Assembly (NCBI GenBank): GCA_958349075.1
Contig: CATWBR010000069.1
Coordinates: forward strand, 1 to 13,522
DNA length: 13,522 nt
Reading direction: 5' to 3'
Source: an uncultured Clostridium sp.
Lineage (GTDB): Bacteria; Bacillota; Clostridia; Lachnospirales; Lachnospiraceae
Positions 1 through 6,853 of the stretch are shown one piece after another. Position 1 is the stretch's first letter; every line of letters begins with the position of its first letter. The position numbers and the translations under genes are program-made. The notes under the pieces were generated by a model that saw nothing but the letters and a program-made list of their open reading frames with translations, was not told the origin of the DNA and made no database searches.

Positions 1-1
1 T

Positions 2-79
2 TTTAAACATATGGCATGCTCTGATAAAGATTTAAAACGCTTGCTACGATCCGTGCAGGATAAAATCACCCGTCCGTAA
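2..79 (+). CDS. Possible 3' end of an upstream gene (partial)
   Basis: A frame open from the first bases of the window runs for 25 codons and ends at TAA 77-79. The peptide ends in SDKDLKRLLRSVQDKITRP, a basic amphipathic stretch that could be the last helix of a larger protein. I do not recognise a family. The stop lies 72 bp before the large secreted-protein gene on the same strand, and I see no terminator between them, so co-transcription is possible. It could also be chance open frame; 25 codons is weak evidence. Confidence 0.35.
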   Translation, partial: FKHMACSDKDLKRLLRSVQDKITRP

Positions 80-151
80 ATTACTGGAAAGGAGAAAACA
101 AATCATAAAAATATTTGAAAAACAAGGAGTGCGAAAGGAGAAGGAAAAGCT

Positions 152-3100
152 ATGCGAAAAGGTTCTGGGAAAATTCTGGTTTCAGTCTTTGCAGGATTGG
201 CGCTCGCGTCAGTGCTGAGCGCCGGTACACTGGCTGCGCAGGAGGGAACTCGTCCCACAATGGGGGATGTAGTGTGCATTCAGGCGTATACGGACGATAC
301 CGTCTACGGCACCGGACTGGTGAAGGTGGAAGTTACTTATAATGCCGGCATATCGCTGACGGGGATTAATGCGGAAAGTTATAACCTGGAAGACCGCGGA
401 ACGCTGTCTCCGGATTACGGCAGGATTAAAATTGCAAATGCTGCCGTGGACGGTCAGACCGTCATCTTAACTGTAGAAAACGGAACTGCCGCTACTGAAG
501 ATAATGTTCTCGTCTATACCGGTGAAACCCCGGCGGGAGCCCGCGTTCGGAACGCCTTTGGCATATATTGCACCGGCGCCTGGTATCGTGATGAAAACGG
601 TGCCATTCATTACGGCAGCAGTGCCAATAATGGATATCTGCCGAATACCAAGGGAATGGGTTATCAGGCCAGAGCCTGCCTGGAACTGAAGCTGCGGCAT
701 GCGTGGGAGGATCCTTCTGCAGCAGCCTGCCTGGCCAATGAAGCCGACGGCCGATACAGGGAAGGCGGCCTGTGGGCAGAAACCATTGACCTGCAATTCG
801 GCGAAAAAGGGTTCCGTTCCTTTGAGCAGGCGGGTATCAGGGTAAGCAGCACCGCGGGAAGGGCGACTGACGGCACGGGCGATGATTATGTCCGCGGTTA
901 TTTCTACGTGCCGGAACATTACGATCCCGCCGCTGGAATTGTTTTTACGCTGCAGGGCCAGGGAATCTCATACTGGAAACTCGCAGAGGGCTGTGATAAT
1001 GACGGTACCGGCATAATGTACGACTCTGCCACCACCTCCTGGATGAACAAAGGCGCTATTGTGGTCAATATCCATGACCGTTCAAGCGCCGGACCCGGAG
1101 AATATTTTAACATCTACGATTTTGTGGCGGACGACGTCAATGTGATGAAATATTTTATTGATGCCTATGGTGTCACCGGAAATGTCGTGCTCCAGGGCAA
1201 TTCCCGGGGAACGATGGCCTCTGCCCTTATTATCAAAGCGCTGGCCGGACAGCCCTATCATCCCATGAATCAGAAAATGGGGAATAATCAGAACGAAACC
1301 CATAGGCTGCCCACGGGCGCTTATAACTTTAACATCGATGCTTATATTTGTCAGAACGGCACCTTTGGTTATGGCTACGACGACGATGATTGGGCCGCTG
1401 TTGCCGGAACAGGTCTGAAAGTATGGGTTTTTGACGGAGAACAGGACACGGATAATATCGACAGCGTCGCCAAATACAGGGAGATTATGACCTCGGCCAA
1501 AGGCGCTGACTGGGCAGCCGGAAACGTACGCCTTACCGGATACCCATCAGAGCTTTATGCCTACTGGGGCGAGAGCGATCACTCCACCACACGTCTCAAC
1601 GGATGGTATTTCAGCGACTCCGCTTATTATGGCCCCGACTGCCGGATTGCCTCAGATACAGGGAAGCTCATTTATCACACGAAACAGAAGGATGGCACGT
1701 CCTATGAGCTGAAGTGCCGCGGGAAAGCTGCCGGAAGCAGCAAAGCAGGCTACCGATATACCATCTATGATGAGCTTTATCAGGAGTGGGCGCTTAAACG
1801 GGAAGCCGTTCAGGGCGGCGGAAATTTGGGAAGCTCCGCTGCCACGGCGGCAGATTTTGACGGCGTGACACACTTGGAAAAGGATTTTTCACAGGCCGCC
1901 CAGTTGCCTTTAACCGGATATTTCATGAAAAATATCGATGTAAACGGCAACGGAATGATGGACGATGCCAGGACTGTAAGTGTGTATATTGCACCGGAGG
2001 CGTCGATCCGTTCCTATTTTACCGTGATAGCCGTTCCTGATGGTGTTGATACGTGGGATTTTTTGAAACAGGAGGGCTGGCTTGACCTGGCCCGGAATAA
2101 GGGCGAAGGGCTGTTTGTTCTGGAGCCCGGAACCGGCGGATGGAGAAGTCCGGCGGATGAAGCGGATTATCTGAAGGCGGCATTCGGCTTCCTGAGCAGC
2201 GGAAACAACGTACATAATCAGAATGTATTTTCCACTTTTGGTGAATTCTATCTCGCAGGCTATGGAAAAGGCGGCGCCGCCCTGGAGTACTGGGCCGCGG
2301 CAAATCCAATCTTAGTCATCAGCCAGGTTTATTTAAACGGAGAGAGCATCGGAAGCGCAGCGCTGACTGCAGCGGCAAGCGCCGAATATGATGGAAAGAG
2401 CGCCAATGGAGATATAACAGATGTGCTGGATGAAACGTTAAAGCAGACCGGCGTAGGCGGCGGACGCAGAATTACCGCCAGGGATGTACCGGTTCCCACC
2501 TGTTTTGCAGGTTATACCGGCAGTGAAAGCTATTGGAAAGAAGCGAATGACTGCCGCTCTGCCGCTGTAGACGGCGTTTATTATCAGGATATCAACTCTG
2601 ACGCTTTTCAGACTGAATATGTAAATGCAAAACGTAAGGAAAAGGGTGCCCGATACGGTATCTCAAAAGTTAAGCTGTCTAAAAATACGGCGCTGAACGC
2701 GGATGAAATTTATAGCTTTCTCTCCGAATATACACGTTACGACACTACCTTTGCATACTCGAATGTACTCGCAGAACGCCTGGACTACACCTCCTCCCGG
2801 GTTGCGGCGCAGCAGGACGCAAAAAGCGGGCTGCCGAAGGAAGTTCTCAGCGACGGCACCCAAATCTGGGCAGGCAGGGATACAGTCATAAAAGGCCATG
2901 GCACCGTTCAGACAGGTGTAATCGCATTCAGTGACAACAGCGGTGACGGAAAATGGGATCCCAGGGAATATCTATTATATCTTCCTGCCGGCTTTACAGG
3001 AAAAAAACTGCCCATTTTAATCATTTATCCCGGGAATACACAGACCGATTCGATATTTATGGATTCTACCCTCTGGTGGCAGATTGCCGAGGAGAAGGGA

Positions 3101-3772
3101 ATTGCCCTGGCCTTTGTCTGTGAGACTTACAATGCCAGCCCCTCCAGCGTATCGCATGCGGATTCAGACCGATTTTACCACGCTCTTATCACACTGCTCA
3201 GGGAAAAGATTGACGGAGTGTACGCCAGTTTAGACTTCAGCCGTATTTATGGTTCGGGCCAATCCGCCGGTTCCAATGCAACCCAGGGATTTGCTGTCAC
3301 TAACCCCGAATTCTTTGCCGCCGTCGGCTCCACCTCAGCGGCACCGGTTCCGGAAAATGCGGCGAACCGGCTCATCCCTACAATGATGATCACAGGCCAG
3401 ATGGATGTCTCGGACTTAGCGCAGGGATTTAGTTCAACAAGTTTAGGCGGCTGGGCCTCCTATATGCTGAGTGTAAATGGCTTTGAAAATACCTTTGCAG
3501 CCGGTGCGGAGACAGAAACAATTACTATTGACTCCCGCCATCCGGTTCTCTACCGATGGAGCAAAAACATTGGAGGGACCGACGTGCCTCTGTTCCAGTG
3601 GGCGCAGTGTCTGCTCCGCCCCCATAACTGCTACCCGTCGGACATTCCGATCATTTGGGATTTTATCGAACATTTCAGCTTTTCAAAGAATTCCGACGGC
3701 TCGCTTACCCGATATTACAGCGAATCGGCTTTTGAAAAGAATGATGCGGTTGTAATTGACGTAACCAGATAG
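152..3772 (+). CDS. Large secreted protein with three tandem alpha/beta-hydrolase-like units (esterase/depolymerase type)
   Basis: This 1206-aa exoprotein is probably a carboxyl-ester hydrolase; the substrate is unknown. The ATG follows AAGGAGAAGG at normal spacing. Residues 1-29 form a signal peptide (MRKGSGK, a hydrophobic core, then a LAA/Q cleavage site). Residues about 35-235 look like beta-sandwich, comparable to the Ig-like domain before EstA-type esterases. Unit 1 (about 240-490) has GNSRG with Ser351, DGEQD with Asp432, and SDHST with His477. Unit 2 (about 590-800) has the same strand/helix order, but its elbow reads GYGKG, so Gly705 replaces Ser. Unit 3 (about 925-1175) has GQSAG with Ser1038, GQMD with Asp1085, and RPHN with His1158, resembling PHB-depolymerase/feruloyl-esterase folds. 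Acidic Gly-rich loops (DVNGNGMMDD, DNSGDGKWD) precede units 2 and 3 and may bind calcium. No LPXTG, SLH or dockerin is seen. Signal peptide and units 1 and 3 are clear; unit 2 is an inference. Confidence 0.85.
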   Translation: MRKGSGKILVSVFAGLALASVLSAGTLAAQEGTRPTMGDVVCIQAYTDDTVYGTGLVKVEVTYNAGISLTGINAESYNLEDRGTLSPDYGRIKIANAAVDGQTVILTVENGTAATEDNVLVYTGETPAGARVRNAFGIYCTGAWYRDENGAIHYGSSANNGYLPNTKGMGYQARACLELKLRHAWEDPSAAACLANEADGRYREGGLWAETIDLQFGEKGFRSFEQAGIRVSSTAGRATDGTGDDYVRGYFYVPEHYDPAAGIVFTLQGQGISYWKLAEGCDNDGTGIMYDSATTSWMNKGAIVVNIHDRSSAGPGEYFNIYDFVADDVNVMKYFIDAYGVTGNVVLQGNSRGTMASALIIKALAGQPYHPMNQKMGNNQNETHRLPTGAYNFNIDAYICQNGTFGYGYDDDDWAAVAGTGLKVWVFDGEQDTDNIDSVAKYREIMTSAKGADWAAGNVRLTGYPSELYAYWGESDHSTTRLNGWYFSDSAYYGPDCRIASDTGKLIYHTKQKDGTSYELKCRGKAAGSSKAGYRYTIYDELYQEWALKREAVQGGGNLGSSAATAADFDGVTHLEKDFSQAAQLPLTGYFMKNIDVNGNGMMDDARTVSVYIAPEASIRSYFTVIAVPDGVDTWDFLKQEGWLDLARNKGEGLFVLEPGTGGWRSPADEADYLKAAFGFLSSGNNVHNQNVFSTFGEFYLAGYGKGGAALEYWAAANPILVISQVYLNGESIGSAALTAAASAEYDGKSANGDITDVLDETLKQTGVGGGRRITARDVPVPTCFAGYTGSESYWKEANDCRSAAVDGVYYQDINSDAFQTEYVNAKRKEKGARYGISKVKLSKNTALNADEIYSFLSEYTRYDTTFAYSNVLAERLDYTSSRVAAQQDAKSGLPKEVLSDGTQIWAGRDTVIKGHGTVQTGVIAFSDNSGDGKWDPREYLLYLPAGFTGKKLPILIIYPGNTQTDSIFMDSTLWWQIAEEKGIALAFVCETYNASPSSVSHADSDRFYHALITLLREKIDGVYASLDFSRIYGSGQSAGSNATQGFAVTNPEFFAAVGSTSAAPVPENAANRLIPTMMITGQMDVSDLAQGFSSTSLGGWASYMLSVNGFENTFAAGAETETITIDSRHPVLYRWSKNIGGTDVPLFQWAQCLLRPHNCYPSDIPIIWDFIEHFSFSKNSDGSLTRYYSESAFEKNDAVVIDVTR

Positions 3773-3828
3773 AAAATGGAGACTGGGGGCGCCGGGAGTA
3801 AAGTTACCGGCGCCCCAGTCTCCATTTT
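3773..3828 (+). terminator. Strong intrinsic terminator after the secreted-hydrolase gene
   Basis: An inverted repeat starts directly after the TAG stop. The left arm (AAAATGGAGACTGGGGG...) pairs over about 22 bp with the right arm (...CCCCAGTCTCCATTTT), with one bulged G and a loop of about ten bases. The T run on the right arm makes it a terminator on the plus strand. The A run on the left arm gives a T run on the other strand, so it may act in both directions. Confidence 0.85.
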
Positions 3829-3863
3829 AATTATGCCAACCGTGACAAATGCTCCTATATAAA

Positions 3864-3913
3864 CAAAAAATAAGACTGGAAAACCCTCATCTCTCAAGGT
3901 TTCCCAATCTTTT
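3864..3913 (-). terminator. Intrinsic terminator of the tRNA operon
   Basis: On the minus strand, just past the tRNA-Leu 3' end, AAGATTGGGAAACC pairs with GGTTTTCCAGTCTT through a few G-U pairs. ATTTTTTGTTT follows. This is a stem of about 14 bp with a U tract, placed to end the tRNA-Tyr/tRNA-Leu transcript. Confidence 0.75.
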
Positions 3914-3920
3914 CAACTAC

Positions 3921-4006
3921 TGCCGGCGACCGGAATCGAACCGGTACGAAGTTTAACCCTCGCAGGATTTTAAGTCCTGTGCGTCTGCCAGTTCCGCCAC
4001 GCCGGC
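3921..4006 (-). tRNA. tRNA-Leu (anticodon TAA)
   Basis: An 86-nt cloverleaf. The acceptor stem is GCCGGCG/CGCCGGC with discriminator A. The anticodon arm is CAGGA-CTTAAAA-TCCTG, giving anticodon TAA at 3970-3972, which reads UUA. A long variable arm as expected for Leu, and a T arm with GGTTCGATTCC, are present. CCA is not encoded. It lies 39 nt downstream of tRNA-Tyr on the same strand and is probably processed from the same precursor. Confidence 0.97.
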
Positions 4007-4045
4007 ATTCATGATTGCTCATGACTGGCAATATTCAATTACCAA

Positions 4046-4127
4046 TGGATGGAGGTGGATTCGAACCACCGAAGCGTGTCGCAACAGATTTACAGTCTGC
4101 CCCCTTTGGCCACTCGGGAACCCATCC
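4046..4127 (-). tRNA. tRNA-Tyr (anticodon GTA)
   Basis: An 82-nt cloverleaf. The acceptor stem is GGATGGG/TCCATCC with discriminator A. The anticodon loop is CTGTAAA with GTA at 4091-4093, the variable arm is long as in bacterial tRNA-Tyr, and the T arm is GGTGG-TTCGAAT-CCACC. CCA is not encoded. It is first in the two-tRNA transcript. Confidence 0.97.
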
Positions 4128-4149
4128 AAAATTACTCTGACAGTTAAAA

Positions 4150-4178
4150 ATCATATCATAATAAGGTGAAAAAATCAA
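4150..4178 (-). promoter_or_regulatory. Sigma-A-type promoter of the tRNA-Tyr/tRNA-Leu operon
   Basis: On the minus strand, TTGATT (4173-4178) and TATGAT (4150-4155) are separated by exactly 17 bp. The predicted start is about 15 nt before the mature tRNA-Tyr 5' end. Each hexamer has one or two mismatches to consensus, in an AT-rich stretch. Confidence 0.7.
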
Positions 4179-4218
4179 GGGTATTTTGTTTGTTTTTGTA
4201 TTTTTTTACGATGCTGCG

Positions 4219-4271
4219 GCGCTGCCGTCCGCCTTCCGGCCATCATGCGGCCGGGATGTGGGTGGCAGCGC
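4219..4271 (-). other. Two-tier GC-rich inverted repeat downstream of the GH13 gene
   Basis: GCGCTGCC (4219-4226) pairs with GGCAGCGC (4264-4271). Within it, CCGGCC (4236-4241) pairs with GGCCGG (4249-4254). It lies 38 bp past the GH13 stop, where a 3' end signal is expected. On the minus strand the hairpin is followed by an A-rich rather than a U-rich run, so it is not a standard intrinsic terminator. It may stabilise the mRNA 3' end. The remaining bases between the tRNA promoter and the GH13 stop show nothing else. Confidence 0.45.
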
Positions 4272-4309
4272 TCTGTTTTCCCCGTCTTTCCGACCCCAAA
4301 AACAGATTT

Positions 4310-6388
4310 TTACAGCTCTTCCGCCACCAATACAGCTGAACCGACGGGCGGCAGTTCTATCTCCAGTATCCCTTTTCTCACTTCATATCTTAAGGAGCCT
4401 GCGTTATACCCCTCCTCATAGGTGAGCATCCTGCGCTCCATCTGCTCGGAGTCGGTCACTCCCACCGGCCAGACCGGAACCGAGTATGTTTTGGCCTCAT
4501 GGCAGGTATTAATAATGACTACTCCCCGGCTCTCTTTTCTCCCGTCTTCTCCGCGGTTAAAACGGCCGTAAGCTATCATTCCCCTGTCAGCGGCAAGCTG
4601 TATCAGGGAACCGGTCCTGAATGCAGGGTTTCTCTTTCTGATCCCCGTCATATAACGGTGGAATTCTATCAATTCCAGGTCTTCATTGCCCCAGGGATAC
4701 GTCCGTCTGTTATCCGGATCCGTCCACCCGCAGACACCGGCCTCGTCGCCGTAATAGATGGTCGGCGCTCCCGGCCATGTCATCTGGATTACAACACCCT
4801 GGCGGAATATACCATAGCTGATTCCCTCTGAGGCGGACGCCGCCCCCGTTACGGCAAGCCTTCCGGTCCTCCTGTTGGTCCTGGTCAGGAACCTGGAGTG
4901 ATCGTGGTTTGACAGCTCGTTCATCGCCGTCATCAGGGAGGGCGTCTGCATCCGGCACATATGATAACGCATCGTGTCAAAAAACGCCTGTCCGTCACCG
5001 TACAGCGCTTCGTTTGCCTCATCGCTGTGTTTCTCAAGCCCCGTCAGGAACCAGGACACCGGCTCCATAAATGCATCGTAGTTCATTACCGTATCCCATT
5101 CATCCCCACGAAGCCAGCCGCTTGGGTCCCCGTAATGTTCCGCAATCACCACAGCCTCGGGATTTGCCCCCTTGACCGCTTTCCTGAAATCTTTCCAGAA
5201 CTGGTGGTTAAATTCACCTGTCCGGCCGAGGTCGGCGGCTACATCCAGTCTCCATCCGTCCGCATTAAATGGCGGGGAAACCCACTTTTTCCCAATCTCC
5301 ATGATATATTGGTACAACTCCGGCGATTCCTCATAATTGAGCTTCGGCAGTGTGGAATGTCCCCACCAGCCGTCATAGCTGTCGTTGAACGGCCAGTTTT
5401 CCGTATTGTTAAACTTGAAGAAATTCCTGTATGGGCTTTTATCCGATACGTAAGCTCCCGGAGGATATCCGCCTTCATGCTGGTAAATCAGCTCCGCATC
5501 CAGCCATTTATTGAAGGAACCGCAGTGGTTAAACACGCCGTCGATAATTACCCTGATTCCCTTCTCATGGGCCGCTTCTACAAACCGTGCAAAAAACAGG
5601 TCGCTGGCCAGCAGGTTCTCCTCGTCGGCCGTTCTGGCCGTGTATTTGCCCGCATTGTCATTGTCCAGCGCATCTGGTTCCACCAGCAAATCCATGTCGC
5701 GTTTAATAACGCCAAAATGAGGATCTACATGGTCATAGTCCTGGCAGTCATACTTATGATTGGAAGGCGATACAAATATGGGGTTCAGATATACAGCCTC
5801 CACCTTCAGCCCTTTCAGGTAGCTGAGTTTATCCCAGATTCCCTTGATGTCGCCGCCGTAAAACCGCCTCACATCCATCGCGGAAGGCAGCTCATTCCAG
5901 TCCCTGACCCGTTCCACCGGTTTTCCAATATAGATGTATTCGTTTGTCTCCACGTCGTTGGAAGGATCCCCATTGCAGAAACGGTCCACGTATATCTGGT
6001 ACATAACGGCTCCCTTGCACCAATTGGGTACAAAAAAGCCAGGAGTCATACAAAAAGATGCCTCCCGGTCCGGCTGTGCCGCCACGCCCATGCGCCCGTA
6101 AAAACAGATATCATCCTCACGGTCCACCCTGAAACAGTATCGCATGGCCTCCTCGCTGAGTATATAATCGAAACTATAATAATCAAACAGGCTGTCGCTG
6201 TGACTGTACCCCATGTCACGCTCTTTCATTCGGCCCTGTCTGTCAAATTCTATAAAATAAACAGAATCCGCACCATCCCGTTCCGTACGGAAATAGAAAA
6301 TTACTCTCTGCCCTGCATCTGCCTCGCAGGGATGTCGGTAATCCTCTGTCTCGTCGCAAAACAGCGCTTCTCTGTTAATCCTCTCCAT
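4310..6388 (-). CDS. GH13 alpha-glycosidase (neopullulanase/cyclomaltodextrinase/maltogenic amylase type)
   Basis: This 692-aa protein hydrolyses alpha-glucosidic bonds, probably in maltodextrins, cyclodextrins or pullulan fragments. There is no signal peptide, so it should act in the cytoplasm on imported oligosaccharides. Residues about 20-110 resemble the beta-sandwich N-domain (CBM34-like) of this subfamily. The TIM barrel begins around CKGAVMYQIYVDRF. All four GH13 regions are present: DGVFNH (Asp283, His288), GWRLDVA (nucleophile Asp382), VVIAEH (acid/base Glu417) and LSNHDHSR (His495, Asp496). Barrel residues about 227-267 form a longer, acidic insert before region I. The last 100 residues are a beta-rich C domain. 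I chose the ATG at 6388 because AGAGGG precedes it. An in-frame ATG 24 bp upstream lacks a good ribosome binding site. It stands alone between the tRNA operon and ftsH. The exact substrate cannot be read from sequence. Confidence 0.93.
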   Translation of the reverse strand: MERINREALFCDETEDYRHPCEADAGQRVIFYFRTERDGADSVYFIEFDRQGRMKERDMGYSHSDSLFDYYSFDYILSEEAMRYCFRVDREDDICFYGRMGVAAQPDREASFCMTPGFFVPNWCKGAVMYQIYVDRFCNGDPSNDVETNEYIYIGKPVERVRDWNELPSAMDVRRFYGGDIKGIWDKLSYLKGLKVEAVYLNPIFVSPSNHKYDCQDYDHVDPHFGVIKRDMDLLVEPDALDNDNAGKYTARTADEENLLASDLFFARFVEAAHEKGIRVIIDGVFNHCGSFNKWLDAELIYQHEGGYPPGAYVSDKSPYRNFFKFNNTENWPFNDSYDGWWGHSTLPKLNYEESPELYQYIMEIGKKWVSPPFNADGWRLDVAADLGRTGEFNHQFWKDFRKAVKGANPEAVVIAEHYGDPSGWLRGDEWDTVMNYDAFMEPVSWFLTGLEKHSDEANEALYGDGQAFFDTMRYHMCRMQTPSLMTAMNELSNHDHSRFLTRTNRRTGRLAVTGAASASEGISYGIFRQGVVIQMTWPGAPTIYYGDEAGVCGWTDPDNRRTYPWGNEDLELIEFHRYMTGIRKRNPAFRTGSLIQLAADRGMIAYGRFNRGEDGRKESRGVVIINTCHEAKTYSVPVWPVGVTDSEQMERRMLTYEEGYNAGSLRYEVRKGILEIELPPVGSAVLVAEEL

Positions 6389-6538
6389 GCCATTCCCTCT
6401 TTCTGCTATCATCTCTATTTTATATGATTCCCGTCAATTACACAACATAAAACCTCGATTCACCGACTATTTTCGGCAAAAAAAGCCTTTTTTCACCGCA
6501 TTACCGCCCGGCGCCGTACTATGCCATTTCAAGGCAGT
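6389..6538. other. Intergenic leader of the GH13 gene, no further gene seen
   Basis: Minus-strand elements that could drive the GH13 gene are TAAAAT/TATAAA just before the start, with a poor -35 (TTGTGT) 17 bp away. An A7-GCC-T6 tract (6478-6493 region) and a GC-rich stretch complete the segment. I found no catabolite-response element. This is a weak promoter assignment only. Confidence 0.3.
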
Positions 6539-6568
6539 AAAAAGGCCAGCGGGGTAGCTGGCCTTTTT
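6539..6568. terminator. Bidirectional-looking terminator hairpin in the GH13-ftsH gap
   Basis: A perfect 12-bp stem, AAAAAGGCCAGC / GCTGGCCTTTTT, with loop GGGGTA. It has a five-T run on both strands and can work either way. Read plus, it sits directly before AGGAGAAGG and a short ORF, like a leader attenuator. Read minus, it would end a short transcript starting near 6635. No gene converges on it in the usual way: ftsH has its own hairpin further upstream on the minus strand. Confidence 0.7.
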
Positions 6569-6589
6569 AGGAGAAGGTATTTCGTTCTT

Positions 6590-6664
6590 ATGGGGTGTAG
6601 CAAAAACTATATAATGTATTGGGGGGGGGTTACGAGTATTATAATAGCACAGGTGTCAAAATAA
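6590..6664 (+). CDS. Candidate 24-aa small protein (MGCSKNYIMYWGGV...)
   Basis: ATG at 6590 opens 24 codons ending at TAA 6662-6664. A purine-rich AGGAGAAGG (6569-6577) lies 12 nt upstream, a little far but usable. The peptide has a polar start, then the hydrophobic YIMYWGGV and SIIIAQV, ending in SK, so it could associate with membrane. The run of nine G bases (6621-6629) codes for Trp-Gly-Gly-Val, so a one-base slip there would change the frame. Downstream, TGCACAAA (6668-6675) can pair with TTTGTGCA before TTTT. I do not recognise a family, and no clear promoter is seen. A minus-strand RNA is an alternative explanation of the same region. Confidence 0.3.
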   Translation: MGCSKNYIMYWGGVTSIIIAQVSK

Positions 6665-6757
6665 GTGTGCACAAACATCATAAAATTTGCAACTTTTTTT
6701 TGTGCATTTTGGGTACGGTGTTTTTGCCCCGCTAAAGCGGTTCTTATCAAAACGCAC

Positions 6758-6799
6758 AAAGGCCGCTGCAATCAGCGCGTTCTGATTGTAGCGGCCTTT
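6758..6799 (-). terminator. Terminator hairpin after ftsH
   Basis: On the minus strand AAAGGCCGCTACAATCAG pairs with CTGATTGCAGCGGCCTTT, 18 bp with one non-Watson-Crick position, followed by GTGCGTTTTG. A smaller hairpin, GGGCC/GGCCC (6804-6820), lies between it and the ftsH stop. It probably ends the tilS-hpt-ftsH transcript, although the U tract is interrupted. Confidence 0.7.
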
Positions 6800-6853
6800 A
6801 CGTGGGCCATTATAAGGCCCGTATAACGTCATTATGAAGCCTATTATTCCGTA

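Noticed and set aside
115..342. 75-codon plus-strand frame before and inside the secreted-hydrolase gene
   Set aside because: It overlaps the signal-peptide coding region in another frame, starts without a ribosome binding site, and encodes a Cys/Arg/Gly-rich shadow peptide.
4961..6427. 488-codon plus-strand open frame
   Set aside because: It is antisense to the GH13 gene, whose catalytic motifs are complete. The translation is low in recognisable motifs, and no ribosome binding site supports it.
6638..6659. TTGACA plus TATAAT on the minus strand as a normal promoter
   Set aside because: The hexamers are only 10 bp apart, too close for a sigma-A promoter. Only an extended -10 reading remains possible.
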